Source of the DNA: Pagrus major
Taxonomy: Eukaryota; Chordata; Actinopteri; Spariformes; Sparidae
DNA: 64,000 nucleotides
Assembly: GCF_040436345.1 (NCBI RefSeq)
Contig: NC_133220.1
Coordinates: forward strand, 2,067,056-2,131,055
Direction: 5' to 3'
The position numbers were made by a program, and so were the translations under genes. Under the pieces are notes generated by a model that saw nothing but the letters and a program-made list of their open reading frames with translations, was not told where the DNA came from and searched no databases. Below are positions 41,749-56,000 of the stretch, piece after piece. Positions within the stretch are counted from its first letter, which is position 1. The number at the start of each line of letters is the position of its first letter.

Positions 41749-41890
41749 GTCACATCAGGAGGTGGAGGGGACGGTGGTGACGTTATTACAGCCGACAAGG
41801 CTGCTGAACGACACCTGCAGACGCTTCCAGCTGTTTTTGTGGAGACCATGTAGTTTTTGTGCCTAAACACAGTGATGTGACAAGAGAGGA
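41749..41890 (+). repeat. interspersed repeat family D, copy 2
   Basis: CAGGAGGTGGAGGGGACGG, then TACAGCCGACAAGGCTGC, CTTCCAGCTGTTTTTGTGGA and TTTTTGTGCCTAAACACAG. Confidence 0.65.
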
Positions 41891-42374
41891 ACAGAAAATC
41901 TGGTTAAACCTGAATAAACGAAAAGAGAGCATAAAGAAATGTTCAGTTTTTGGTTGTCGTGTCTTTACTTCATCGCTTCTTCGACTTCCTGAATGATTTT
42001 ATCATTCAAACTTAAACAGCGTTCACGATCTCTTCCTGCGTTTTCCAAGAGAAGGATGTAACTCTCACATCCACTAATGTTCCTGAAGTGGTTCAGAGTT
42101 CGGTGTCTTTTGTGGAAACTGTAACCATTCAACAGATGTAAAACAGAAGGTCTCAGTGTTGGTGTTCGCCCTGCAGCGAGTGTCGCTCTGCTGCTTTAGT
42201 GTTGTTTGTATCTTCTTTTAATTCTGCGTGTGTTTATAAAAAAGACAGTGTGTGTGTTTACTTGAAACACATGTGAGCGCTCACACACTCAAACACACAT
42301 CAATGTCCACTTTACAATAAACCATAAATACAGACATTACAGTGCACTGTAATTTAGTGTAATCTCTCACTCAC

Positions 42375-42375
42375 A

Positions 42376-42428
<53 letters not shown>
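42375..42428. repeat. (CA)n microsatellite
   Basis: About 26 units. A second tract lies at 42739-42772. Confidence 0.95.
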
Positions 42429-42430
<2 letters not shown>

Positions 42431-42738
42431 CTGGGTGTAGTTATGGCTAAGCGGAGTGATCTGGAAGTGCTTTGGGACGTCTCTCTCTCCTGCAGCTGAG
42501 CTGGTTTCAGTCTCCGCTTTAAAAGCAGGAAAAATAAATAGTTTCAAACCAAAATGAGTGTTTGTAAAAGTTTAAAAGTTTTAAAGTGGACCAGCAGTTC
42601 TGGGAAAATGAGCTGCTGATGTGAAAAACAACTTTCACAACAAAAGAAATATTTCTTACATATTTTCGTGGTGAACAGTCGACCTCAGAGTTTATCTTGA
42701 GTGTGTGTTGTCATCCCTGAAATCCTCTTCGTGTGCAG

Positions 42739-42780
<42 letters not shown>

Positions 42781-43175
42781 ATTCAGTGTGTTTTATATGC
42801 AGTTAAGTAACCAGGTCATAGTCGTGATGTCTTGAATCAGATGTGAGCAAGAAACCTGGTATCAGACGTGGTGGAGGAATAGAGAATACCTGGTAAATAA
42901 AAGAAAGTTGTAAATGTTACAAAATCTGTATTCTTCATCCTTCTCTTTGACTTTATTTTGATGCTTTACGATGACCTCTGATTATTAATCGTGCTTTAAA
43001 CAAACCTTTAGCTACAAAACGACAGCGTACATTATTTCAATCAGGAGACACTCGTCTCGATTTATTGCCATGTGAACAAAGAGAATGAGAAAGTCTCCAT
43101 CGTGATGAAGTAATATTTTGGGGAGCTGATGAAGCTGTGTGTAGAGTTGGAAACCTCCCGCTGGAGTCGAGACAC

Positions 43176-43205
43176 TGGTGGTGGTGGTGGTGGTGGTGGT
43201 GGTGG
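43176..43205. repeat. (GGT)n trinucleotide repeat
   Basis: Ten units. The polyhistidine frame on the minus strand across it has no other support. Confidence 0.95.
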
Positions 43206-43978
43206 AGGAAGAAGGATCCTGGAGATCTGGTGACGGGGGAGTAGGACCTCCTGGATGAAGATCTGGAGGAGGACGGGGTGGAGGAGGGTCGCATGAATGC
43301 CCGAAGTGACAGCTGACAGCAGAGAGGAGAGCGGTTTTAAGTGTGACAGCAGAGATGTGATTGGCTGATAGTGTTGGAGGCAGAATCTGGTTGGTTAAAT
43401 GGAGAGAGAGTACGTGAAGAAACGCCGTGTCAGGTGAATGAACTTACACTCAGCTTCATTCATCTGCTGCGATCAGATCTATAAACTTCAACCTGTGACC
43501 TTCAACATTAACCTCCGTTAGCGATGTGACAACTGAATCTCAGCCTCAGTCGTTGGATTTCTCTGACCTCGTTGCTCTCTGGGACTTTCTGACTCATCAT
43601 GTGGAAATGTACACGTGAGATAATGATTCAACCAGGACGCAGATCCACAGGCTCCAGATACTTGACCTGCCAGCCGCCTCGTCCTCGCTATGTGGAGAAT
43701 GAATGTGACCTTTACCTCAGGAGTCCCTCATCGTCTCAGTGTCTTTAATCTGAAGAGCAGTTCTGACTCTGTTACCGTCTCTATTAGAGCGGTGATACCG
43801 GCCCAAAGCTCCGGGTTGACAAGTCGCAGCTCAGAGACGGTGAACATCCATAGTTTAGTCTGCTTTTTGCAGTACTCTGTTAGTACTCTTCAGTTTGTAA
43901 CTTTAAAGTACTACTTAACTGAACTTCTGCGTTTGTGTGGGCACAAGTGGACAAACTTACATGTGTGTTTTATCTACA

Positions 43979-44012
<34 letters not shown>

Positions 44013-44868
44013 ACACTTCCTGTCCTTTACAACTTGAACTTGTCCTGTAAAGTCGGGCTGAATACTTTGTGTTTCCCAGAGAAACCTTGTTTGCTTCCTG
44101 CTCCTCAAATCAAAAGAGACAATCAGACGTGACGGCTGAAGTTTAATGTCCGACACTTAAAGGACAGAAAGGCTGAACAGTCTGTGACTCTCGTTCTCAC
44201 TTGAATGTTGTCAGAAGCGAGCGGCTTTTTTTATTTTATTACAGCTGTTACAGGACTGTTGTCTCTCAAACATCACGCCGGTTTAAAGCTCCGGATTCCT
44301 GATGATTTCCACTCGATTGTCTCCTCAAGTAATGAGCGTGAGACTTTGTGTCGTGTGGTTGGATCTTTACAGGGTGTGTGAAGTAGTCGTCAGCTGTTAT
44401 TGCAACACATTGTCACTGTTAATCATCGTCATTAGTCAACTCAATTTGCTGATTATACTCACATACTTTGACTTAAGTTAGTTTGAATGCAGGAAGTTAC
44501 TTGTAGTTGAGTATTTTCACAGTGTGGTATTTGAATACTTCTTCCAGCAGAGTGTGTGTTAACTACGCTGCTCGTGATTGTTATTGAAGTCGTTCATATC
44601 AGAGAAGAACAGTCTGTGTGCAAACAGACCAACTACCTTTAGTGTGAGTGAGTTAGGGTGTGTGTGGGTGTGTGTAGGTGTGTGTGTTGGTGTTTGTCCA
44701 GCTGTGTGTGTGTGTGTGTGGAGGAGTGCAAGGTGTAGCTGGTAATGTCTGGGATCAGTGTCACAGCAGTGGGAGATATGTAGGCCGTGGGAGTAGATGA
44801 TCTCTCCTCCTCTGATATCTTATCACAGCATGCGATTCACACCGCAGATACACAACATGAAGCGCACA

Positions 44869-44988
44869 CACCTCACACACACACACCTCACACACACGCC
44901 TCACACACACGGCTCACACACACACACACCTCACACACACGGCTCACACACACACGCCTCACACACACACACACACCTCACACACTGC
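44869..44988. repeat. imperfect CA-rich minisatellite
   Basis: CACACAC blocks separated by CTCAC, ACGCCT and ACGGCT, giving irregular units of about 12-20 bp. Another (CA)n is at 45579-45611, and a 16-bp direct duplication (CCGCTCGGCCCGTCGA) is at about 45243-45274. Confidence 0.85.
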
Positions 44989-45576
44989 CTCTCTGGCAGC
45001 TCAAGGTTTGCAGCTTTATAGAGTGAATACTGCTGACAGTTTATTAGCATTGATTAGCGCACTTAGCTAACACATCCAAAGCTTTGAAAGTGCAGCTGGT
45101 GCATCAGTTATGATGATACTTTATTACTTACACCACCAGAAGTGTCCCACATAATTGTTTCCCTCGTGACCTCCCCAGGACACTCGTGGATAACTCCATA
45201 CCAAGATGGCGCCTATTCAGCCCAATGAGATTCACTCAGTTCCCGCTCGGCCCGTCGACCGCTCGGCCCGTCGACTTTACATTGTGATGCCGTCACAGAT
45301 TTTTAAATCACTTTTTCAGCTCCAGGAAAGTTGTACGAATAATTTTTAGCTGCGATTCTGCGAGTGGCCACTGGGAAACATTGCAACAAGACTGAGCGGC
45401 GCTGTTGTATTAAAGTCTGTAACACACTCATGATCCAACATTCATCATCAGGCTGACACAGTTTTTATGAAAACAAATCTTGGCCGTGTCGTCCCGTGAA
45501 CACAATGATATACTGAGCAGGACTCACTTCACTTCCTACAATAGAAACACACTGTTTCAAGGAACAAACGCCCCAC

Positions 45577-45612
<36 letters not shown>

Positions 45613-46699
45613 AGCATGGGCACGTACATGAAGTCTGATTGTTTGAGGGATGTAGTTTATTTCTGGAAGTAAAACGTATCCAACTGTTCTTAGTGACTGC
45701 ATCTGTCAAAACCAGTATCAGGAGATTTTGGACTGAATAACAAATCTCTGGTCATTTTTCTGACATTAATGCTGCAATAATAACAATAATAATAATAAAC
45801 TAAACTAAACTAAACTCAGGAAGACAGTATTACAGAATAAAAAGTCAACAGTTGAGCTGAACACAAGGAGGCAGGACAGAAAATGTGAAAACACCAAAAG
45901 TCAACATGAGTAATTACAAGTAAAAGGAATAAAAACGAAAGGAAAAGTGATGCGAATAAAGAGATAAATAAAAGAATAAAATCAATAAGGACAATAAGAA
46001 GATGGCGTCACATGAGAGGAGTTAAAAACACATAAATAGACTCAAAGCAGTAAAAAGGAATAAAAAGATAGAAAGATGAAAAATCTGTTTAAAGGGTGAT
46101 TTAAAAGAAGTTTCTGCTTCTGCGAGCCTCGTCTCCTCAGGTAGTTATTTATATGTATATATATATATTAATGTATTGTATGTATAAAGAAGTCAAGGCT
46201 GTGTTGTTGTGTTAAACAATGATTCACCGTCGCTTCACTTCCCTCAATAGAAACCATTGTTTAAAGGACCGGCCGCCCGGTCAGGAGCCACTTTAACTTT
46301 AACAGTGTGAATTCAAACAGAAAACTCATCTGAGAAACATCCGTCCACCATCTGAGGCAATAAAAGGACAATAAACCATTTTCTTATTGACTGATTTCTG
46401 CCATGAGGACGTCTGTAAGTGCCAGTGTCCTGTCTCTGCTGTCTGGTTTTCTATCGGTCGTTATCTTTGTGTGAATTCGAGCTGTGTTGTGGTCCGATGG
46501 GGGGTTTGTGCTGGTCCCGGTCGGACTGACAGCTGTCAGGAGGAATTAAAGCAGCTTTTCTTTACACAACAGAGCGAGAGAGACTGAGGAGGAGGAGGAG
46601 GAGGAGGAGGGGCGAAGATGAGGATGAAGAAGAGGTGGAGAAGTGAGAAAAGCGAGAGGACACAAGTCTTGAAACTTAAGCTTCACACACATTCACTTC

Positions 46700-46701
<2 letters not shown>

Positions 46702-46754
<53 letters not shown>
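46702..46754. repeat. (GT)n microsatellite
   Basis: About 26 units. A further tract lies at 46911-46953. Confidence 0.95.
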
Positions 46755-46756
<2 letters not shown>

Positions 46757-46906
46757 TTTCCTCCCTGGCCGGTCGGTTGTTTTTTTGCTCCACTGGTCCC
46801 AGTGTTCCCACCACATCCAGTGAATAGACGCTCCTTTCACCGCTCGCTAAGACGCCTAATGAGGGGGGACTACTTTCTGTCTCACTGTGTGTCCATCTAA
46901 AGCCTG

Positions 46907-46956
<50 letters not shown>

Positions 46957-47682
46957 TCGGTGGGTGGCTGAGTGCACGTGTGTGTTCACATAGAAAGTGT
47001 TTTTCACTAATCTTCTGCTGGCTGTCAGTTATTACGGATAGTTGAAGACTCTAGTTGTTCGTCAGTGGCAGAAACATCTCACCACCTGCTGGCTGGAGGA
47101 TGAAACGATGCCTTTGTTGATCCTCTGACTTTGTATCGAGCAGGTCCAAGCTTTTACCTGAGAGATGTTTCTCTGCTGGAAATCACAGCTAAAACAGTGC
47201 TGATGTGTTTTTATTAGCAGAAACTCTCAGTGTCCTGGTGATCTTCCTCCAGCCAGCTGGCACCTTGTTGAGGTTTTTGTCGGGAAAGGATGTGTATTGT
47301 GTAGAAAAACTCCTCATTTCCACTTCCTGAATTACCCGTTACTGGTCCATTCAGTGCTTTCAAAGTGGATGACAGGAATGAAAATAGAAATTGCGCCGGT
47401 TTGGGTGGTTTTTGTACGTCCATAAAAGTATAAAAGTTAAAGGTTTTACAAAGTTTTAAAAGTTTCAAGAGGCACGCCGCTTTTTTAATTGATTACATCT
47501 GATCACCCAGTTTTCTGCTCCAACCTGGGTTTTTTTTTCCGAAGCAGTCGTACCAACGAGTTTCAAAGAACTAAAAAAGGTTTAACAGCTGATATCTTCA
47601 CTTGAAACAATCAACTAAGTGTGCATACTCCTGACTGATGAAAGTTTCTGGAAAGATTTCAGTGTTTCAGAAGCAAAGTGCC

Positions 47683-47719
47683 TTTAATGAGCGATCACCT
47701 GCTGTTATCGCTCATTAAA
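47683..47719. repeat. perfect inverted repeat, 13-bp arms
   Basis: TTTAATGAGCGAT is followed by an 11-base spacer and then ATCGCTCATTAAA, giving a stable stem-loop. No transposon context is evident on either side. Confidence 0.9.
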
Positions 47720-48226
47720 CACAAATTATGACACCTCTCCAACACTTAATAAATCAGTCTGAACCAGAACCCTCTCGGCGCTCTGAATCATGCCGAACAC
47801 GCCCTTATCTCTCTGCAGCCGCCTGTAAACTAAATGTTATTTCTTCTCGTACCTTCGCTTCACGCCGGCCTTTAAAGCTCCCCTCAGACCGACCGAAGAC
47901 TTACCGACCGCTCGGACCAACATATGGACTTCTGTGTTGTTGCAATATGTCAGAACTGACTTCAGCTCAGTTATTCAGGTCGTGGATGATCGTGGCTGTT
48001 AAAGGGTCATTCCACTGAGTGTTGAGGTCCAGTCGAAGTGTTCCCTGCGGGCGGGTCGAAGGTGAAGAACTTCAGATGAGTCTGATCGAAACTCTCACAC
48101 TCAGAACCTGAATACAGATGAGATGTGCTGGATCCATCAATGTGTGAGATCCCTTTTATATTGTCTGCAAGCTGTTCACAGCATGAATGCTACTTTGATT
48201 AAAACACTAGACGCCTCATTAATCGG

Positions 48227-48360
48227 CCAAAGAGGTGAAGTTCTCACCCGTGTCTGTTGGTTTGTCAGCAGGATCACACAAAAACTACTGAAAGATGGAG
48301 GATGAGTCTCAGCCCAGAACAGGTGTGAATCAGGATTAAGGGACAGATCCTGTAATTTTT
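48227..48360 (+). repeat. interspersed repeat family F, copy 2
   Basis: GTCTGTTGGTTTGTCAGCAG, GATCACACAAAAACTACTGA, GGATGAGTCTCAGCCCAGAA and GGATTAAGGGACAGATCCTG. A probable detached tail of the same family (GGGCCTTGGTGGAGGTATGC) is at 48925-48962. Confidence 0.7.
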
Positions 48361-49056
48361 CTAAATCGAAGTCCCCATGCAACCAGAGGTTATTTTCTTC
48401 CACATATTTACATGCTTCCTGTAAAAATGGTCAGGTAGAGAGGGGACTTTGATTACGATTTATTACTTAGTGCTGAATGTGAATTACGTTCCCCGCCATA
48501 AAGCTAGATGTCAAAGTAGCCGACCGTGTCTGAACGTGGCTAATGAGGTGATCAGCTGGTGTGTCTGTCACCTAATGCAGCATCTGATAGCTGCCAGTTT
48601 AATGAGGGAATACGGCACCAAGGGAGTTTTAAAGCTCACAGGACGCTAAAGTTAGCTGCATGACTAAAGGAGCAAGTTTTAACAGGCTAAAGGAAACTAA
48701 ATCTGTAAACTGCCTCAGTACCAGCCACTGAAATCTGCCTACAGGGCCGTTACAGGAACAAACAGAACACATTGTCTCCATGAGATACGATCCAGTTTCA
48801 CCAGAATCAGAACATGAACATATACAGTCGTTTAAATTCCAGTTCAGCAGTTTAAACTGTAGAGTGATAACGGACTGTCGGGTTTGATACTGGATTACAT
48901 TTGATTGAATAAAAGGGGACTGTTGGGCCTTGGTGGAGGTATGCGCTCTACTGAGTTCTAGTCTATTATTGTCTCACTTTTTCTATTTTGTTGTCTCACT
49001 TTGTCCTGTTTTTATCAATCACGCAACCACTTTTTTCTCTACTTCTGACTCTCGAA

Positions 49057-49150
49057 CTGCTGTAACAATTACATTTCCCCGGTGTGGAATCAATCTCGTC
49101 TCGTCTCGTCTCGTCTCGTCTCGTCTCGTCTCGTCTCGTCCCGTCTCGTC
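49057..49150 (+). repeat. SINE/LINE-like tail with (CTCGT)n pentanucleotide array
   Basis: CTGCTGTAACAATTACATTT followed by CCCCGGTGTGGAATCAAT resembles the 3' end of retroposons common in fish. It leads directly into about 11 CTCGT units (49095-49150) with one C substitution. Confidence 0.7.
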
Positions 49151-49837
49151 TTTAGTTACCTGCACGTCTTGATAGTTAAATTCAAAAGGATTCAGATTCA
49201 GTATCCTTCAGTATCTGGATGTGATGAAAAGCTCGGACCCTGCCTCTAATCATCAGTAAGAAAGCCTGTAGAAAACAACAAGATGCTGACGGGAACAGCT
49301 GCATTTAATAATAGAAGCTAAACAAGGCAACAGTAAACACACGTAGAGTAAATATCCGATGACGCCCCTGAACAGTAATGAATAAAGTATGTGGCCCAGT
49401 TTTAACCTGTAATTATAATACCATCAGGATCTATTCATGTCCCTTTAATAATCATCTCATTCAATAATTAATCTGCTGAATGTCTTTTTAATGAGCCTCA
49501 GTCTTCAAAACTTCTGACAGGTTGCCAGGTACCCTGCTGGAGATCCCCCATTTTCAGCCTCATGTCTGGATATGTACTGATGATTAGTAGTTTAAAAAGG
49601 CAGCAGCGGGTTGCCTGGAGGTTTTCTTAACACACACAATCACACACACACAGACACACACAATCACACACAAGCACACACTAAAAAAAAAAATCCTCCA
49701 GACTTTGTTGAGGCAATAACAAACTGTGGGTCCCCGCTGGTCGGCTCTTTATACTCCACCCTTCCCCAAACCCCAAAGGCAGGAACGAGACATAAAAGCA
49801 GACAGCGTCCCTCCATCACTCATACTGCACACGAGTG

Positions 49838-49838
<1 letters not shown>

Positions 49839-49878
<40 letters not shown>

Positions 49879-49988
49879 AGGTAGAAACACACAAACATTT
49901 AGGCCGACATCTCTCCAGACACTTTCACTCAGCAGAAATCACACGTAGAAGTTTTGGAAATATACACAAAAAATGCAAGCCACACCTA

Positions 49989-50046
<58 letters not shown>
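49839..50046. repeat. pair of (CA)n microsatellites
   Basis: Tracts at 49839-49876 and 49996-50046, separated by about 120 bp of single-copy-looking sequence. Confidence 0.95.
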
Positions 50047-50053
<7 letters not shown>

Positions 50054-53000
50054 TCGCCCAAGCGTCTGCCTGCGTGCAGCCTAATTATGTTGTTCCCTCT
50101 CTCGAACAATAAGCAGCAGTTTCCCTCTGAGCTCTTCCAGGAAAGCGCTTCGTTCCTGTGTGTGCGGATGAAAAGAGACAAAGAGTTAAAAGACGGGAAC
50201 GTGTTCACGCTGCACCTGAAGCATGAACTCATCAGGTTCAGGTCCTTCACACGCACTGTGATGTGTGCCGGGACATAGCGAGACAGTCCGCTAATGAGAG
50301 AAAGACTCAGGTATCTGGGTCAGCTGTTCTGTTCTGTTCGGTTCTGCTCTGTTCTGCTTACTTGTACATTTAAGATTGAAAAGAAAGAGTTAAGATTTGG
50401 GGCATTTTGTTTGATAGCTCACAGAAGTAATCTCAGTAATCTCAGTCTTAACCACCAGAGCGTCCCCAAAACAAAGATTATTAAAGATTAAAGGATTGTT
50501 TCTGTTTTTCTGTCTTATTACTCACCTGCCATGTTTACACTGGGAGAGATACTGGCGACGTTCCTCATCTCCATAATGTTGTTGAGTTCCTCTGTGTCGT
50601 CACTTTACTGTCAGGAAGAAGGTGGCAAAGTCTACCGTCCTCCAAACCTACAGTCTTCAGTAACAAATTCCCTTTTTTTGTTTTCCCACATAAAGTTTCT
50701 TTGCTGACTGTGGACGAGGGATAAAGGTTACACTGACTCAGACAGCTTCAGTCTCGTGTTCGCTTTGGATAAAAACTTAAAGCAGCTACAAGGAACAGTC
50801 ATGTTTTGTTGACTCTGGCGGCCCCTGTGGACGAAAGCAGTATGAGCACCTCCTCCTGTTATAAAGATCCTGACCTGTACATTGGTTTTGGAAGCAAGTG
50901 AGAGAAAGACACAGAGACAACCAACCTGCTGAGCGTGAAGAATAACTGTAAAGAAATAGACAAATCTCCCACAGATGGTCTCTTTTACTTATGGAGGTCT
51001 TATAGAGGCGTCAGTATTAAACTTAACCAGTTCAAAGTTTCGTGTAGTATCTTTACATTTGCCTATTTCTACAGTGTAGTCACAATCAGAGGGAGTCATG
51101 TGACCAGCAGTGAGAGGAATAATTACAGCAACACATCACTTTCTCAACATACACACAGGCTGATGGGAACGTCAGTAGTTTTGGTTATGAATCACATATT
51201 TGACAAATGTGACCCGATGCTGGCGTGAGATGAAAAGTTGATTATGCCTACAATCCACCCTGTGAGGACTCAGTTCAATAGTTGTTCATGTATTTCGGTC
51301 GACAGGCTGATATTTGAAAATCCAGAATAAAGAAATTAGATGTGATAAAAACACGATTGTCACTTAAAGTGCCGACAGTGAGGAGGAGATACGTTGACAC
51401 GTTCCTGACATACTAACATGAACATCTTGTTCTTTTAGATTAAATATTATTTTACGTCACGGTGCGTCACAAACTGTAACTGCACATCTGTGATAAAACC
51501 GAAGACAGTGATAGTGAGCGCTCTCTTCTATCTCCTCTTCATTTAAATCAGAACAGACGCTGCCTGACACACTGATAAAACCCCACACAACAGATCTCTG
51601 ACCGCTGGATGTTTTATTTTAACGGATGACGACATTTCTGGGAATATGTAAGAACTGTCTTCATGTTTTCCTCCAACATGGTGTGAAGCAATCTGAGGGA
51701 TAAACAGGCTGCAGGTGTTTCGTTAAAAGCCTGTTTTCTGAAGAAAGCGTCGGTAATATGTGACTAACTTAAAGGATATGGGAGTTGTGTAAGAACCGAG
51801 GGGCCCGTTTCCTATTCTTCTCTTTCCTTGCGCTGCCATCTGGAAGTGCATGACATCAGCTTTTCTTCCTCTTCCCAGAAACCCCCAGAGAGCGAGAGAG
51901 AATATTTCCTCGAGGCCGTGGACAGACAGAGGGAGAGGCAGTGATCAGAGAGAGAGAGGTTAGAAAACAAAGCTTCCTCTTCCCAGAATTCCTTTGTACA
52001 TCGAGCTCAGTTCCCATAACGCTGTTTGTTTGTCCGGAGTCTCGGCTCGAGTCATCCCTCTGGATAAAACAACCCGTGCACTTGTGTCGGGCGTGGCTCT
52101 CGCTTCAGCACACAGTCTTTGATCTGACAAATAAACCGACAGAGTGTTTGTTCATCTCATCATACTTTCCTGAGCCGGGTCGCTGGACTGGAGATCAGTG
52201 GGAGGCTGATCTTGGGGTCGACACTGAGGTGCGTTCAGGACACAGCGTCACATCTGGGTGAGCAACTGTTCAACCAGCTACTGTAACTCACTGCAGTCTC
52301 TCACTGAGGGGTTTTCCATCGGACTCTGAAAGAGTTTGCAGGCGACACAAAAGGACTTACCGTGTTGCATTTGTCCCACAGGCCTCGAATTTAAACCACG
52401 CTTCAGTGACTTTAACAAAGTTTTTAACAGAAACTATCATAATCACTTTAAATCTCTCCTTTCCACCTCGGTCTCAACTGAGTGCTGTTTACAGAATACT
52501 GGACTTTTTTCACTTTCAGATTAAAGACATTCAATCTTTATTTCAGACTCGCAGAGGGTCCAAAGAAATGAAAACAAACAAGATAAAACCACAACCAGTC
52601 ATCACTCAGCTGAAGAGCAGTTCATAAGTCGGCTCGCCAGCAGCGAGTCTGATTCTGTTTTCAAATCCATGCAGCAGAAAACTTTGGAAAATTTCCCCAT
52701 CACTCACTCTCTTGTCCTGGATTCAAGAATGTTGTTTTGCTTTCCTGTGGAGAGTCTGACGTCTTCCAGGACGACTCTGAAGTCACAACTCGGGGCCGGA
52801 GGATCGACTTCGGTAACCCCGGGAAACAATGGGAACGAAACCAAAACTTTTCCTCACACACGCAGACTGAGGCGACAGCGCTGATGAACCCAAAACAAAA
52901 ATCATCAAGTCGGGGCATGAACATTTCACCGTTGATCTCATCTCGCCGCATGCGATTAAGTCATAAAACGGTTCTGGACTGAAACACTGGAGCATTAAGA

Positions 53001-56000
53001 ACAATCTCATTGATTTTGACGTCCTCTCACACCAGACTCCATTCAAATAAACAGAGATTTAGGAGATTCATTTTGACACGATTGTGAAAACTTAATTGCA
53101 CTTTCTATCCCAAGTAATGATCTTTAAACACCTGGATATAGTATTTTTTACTCAGCAGCAGCAGACGTGTATCACTGCAGAATATTTCTGTCCCTGCTGC
53201 AGTAAATTCATCCAAATGAGCTGTTTTATGTGTTTGACTCTGATTCAAGAATGCTGCAGTAATTTCCTCCTGCGAGAAACAAAAGAGCTTTAAAGTAAGT
53301 CATCGATATTTTTTATGACTTTCACAGGTTTCACCGACTCAAACCAGTGGATCCACAGACATCCCTTAACTATTATATATAATTTCCGCACATGAGCCAA
53401 ATGTGTCCATCTGCTTTTACCTGAAACATAAGAGAAGGACTTTTCTGATCCCTGTGTTGAAGTGAAGTCATTTCCTGCTTTAGGTATTGATTTGATCCCG
53501 TTGCATCATCTCTCTGGTGAAGTATTCACGTATATGGGAAGAAATGTGCAAATGATACAACTGAAACTGTAAATTCGAAGTCCAAAATCCTTCCCGAAGA
53601 GATGAAATTATGCAATATTAAACAATATTCCCCTGAAAGTGTACTGCAAAAGTATTTGGAGGATTTAAGTCAGTCAATAAGAGAGCGACTTATTTTTGTG
53701 ATTTGAGTTGTAAAAGAAAAAAGCATCAAAGATAAAGAGTTATAGATAGTTTTGATTTCTTGAATCCTCCCGTCTTCTGCGTTTGCATTTTGGGTGTTTG
53801 CACCTCGATACGACGTGTCAGTGAAGTCTGGCAACAGGAAAACCTCCACCGAGTAAATCAAAACAGTCGAGCGAAGAGAAAAATGTTTGAGCCCGCCCTG
53901 CGACGTCAGAGAAAACCTCAGAGATTTACTGTCTCTTAAAGTTCTTGCTTTTCTCATTTCCATCCACCTGAGTGTTTGCACATGTAGTCCATGCACCGAG
54001 GATGAGTGTATTCCTCCGCCTCAGAAAGTAGGTCTGAAACTTGACAACATATTTTTACTGCTGTGACTGTTTTGTTTTATACATCTGCAACAAAATATGC
54101 AATGATCTGGTGGATTACATCTGATTTATTGGTCAGTCGATCGAATTTTGCATGTTGATGCGTTTGTACAGTGTCTTTTGCACCTTTTCAATAATTCAAG
54201 AACTTAAAATTCAAGTTTATTTTGACTGAGCAGAAGGGATTGTCTTGTAGTCATTTAGTTTTCATGTTCAGTCCAACTTCTTCTGACTTTATGAAGTAAA
54301 CTCAGTGAGGAACAGACATAATTCAGAAATGAAAAGGTTTGGATAAACTTTTTTTTACCCAGAATCACCGCGTCACGTGATCATTACAGGCTCAGGAAGA
54401 TGATTTCTTGATTGATAAAGAAGAAAAGTGGCATTAAAAGACATGAAGTTGTATTTTCGTTTAACTTATTGGAGCTAGAATAACACTTATCTCACTCAGG
54501 GAAGTACCGACTGTCTGATCTGCATTCCTCCCCTGATGTTTGTGATGGTTTGAAAGCGCTCTGCACACTTTCCATATGTGCTCATAAAGTTTCCTGCCTG
54601 TTGTATAAACTGCACTTTATTACTGATCGACGGTCTGTGTCTGTGTGACCTTGAACACACGGTCGGTTAAACAGGAATGTTGTTATGCTCTGTTTGCTCA
54701 CATACATCTTGGAGTTGTTTTACAGCCGTACAGTCGGGTACCAGGGAGCGGGCTGGACCTGTGGGGCCTCAGGGCTGAACCTCCGCCCGAGCTGTGCACC
54801 TGCTCTCTGGGCACTGATGCAAAAAACACTCCACAAGTCTGAGACTAACAAATTAACTACACTAGCGTTTTATTAATGAGAAACCTTTCTAATCTAAAGA
54901 GAAAAAACAAGACAACAAATCAGAAATTGCAATGGCAGACCAGGTATACGTGATTTGCTAGGTACTTTCTTTCAACAAGGATCGCTGCTGATTGTGGCAA
55001 TGCTGTGGCTTGTGTGGATCATTTTCATGTGATGAAAGCCTCGACGGCTTCGTGTTCCTGCTACTCTGTGCTAAATACATCCATCAAGTTTTTCGTTAGG
55101 TGACGGCGAGAATAGCGGTGAGGTTCAACTAACAGGAGCCTTCTTTCAGTTGAAGAAACAAAACAATCTGACAGGCCTGACATGTCGAAGCTGATGCAAC
55201 GAATTGTGAACTGTAGTTTCCCTGGTAAACACACCGACCTCTTCAGCCGCCGCAGCTGCAGTGTGTCTGGGCTGGTTAGGCAGAGAGGACAGGCATGGCA
55301 GCCTGGTGACAGCCCGCCCTCCAGCCACCAGGCCTGTCCACTCTGGCTCGCTGACCAGAGACACTCTGACAGGCTTCAGAAGATGAGTGACGCAGAGAGA
55401 AGCAGCATCGGACCTGGAAGGATGCCGAAGAGGTTGTTGTGTTTTTTAAGGAACATGGAGCCAGAGAGAAGAGGAGTGTTGTCAGGTTGAGTAATTTTTA
55501 ATAAAGGAGGGATAAGGTTGATTAGATTAGGGATTTTGACAGAGAGAGGTTAGCGATACATGAAAGAAAGAGAGAGAGAGACTGAAAGTAATTTAAGAAA
55601 CCAGAGAGAGATATTACCTTGACTTCATGTTAATGTAATAAGATGTCAGGAGGGATCAGCAGGGAGGGACCGATGGAAGGAGGGGAGTTATTAAATCATG
55701 TTGAGGATTAGAGGGTTGGCAGGGAGAGGTCGTAAAGATGTCACCTCCTCTGGTCCACGAGAAGAAGAAGAAGAAGAAGGGATGGAGAGAAACAAAGAAG
55801 GAGCTGATGGAGAGCAGGTAGAACGACAGAGATTTAAATGAGGAGGATTAAAGAAAGGAAATATGAAGTTATAAGTAAAGAAACTAGAAAAGGTAGAAGA
55901 AGAAGTGCTGGGAGTAATGGAGTCGGCTCAGACGTCCTCCGCCGATAAATCAGCCGGGCCACTTAAAATGAGATTTTTCAGCTTCCCCTCGAGTGGCCGG

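Noticed and set aside
43037-43294. Ser-rich frame with a polyhistidine run
   Set aside because: It is produced by the (GGT)n repeat and has no splice context or family match.
51941-52261. 106-codon plus-strand frame
   Set aside because: It has no family resemblance, no upstream acceptor fitting the frame and no sign of coding bias that I could see.
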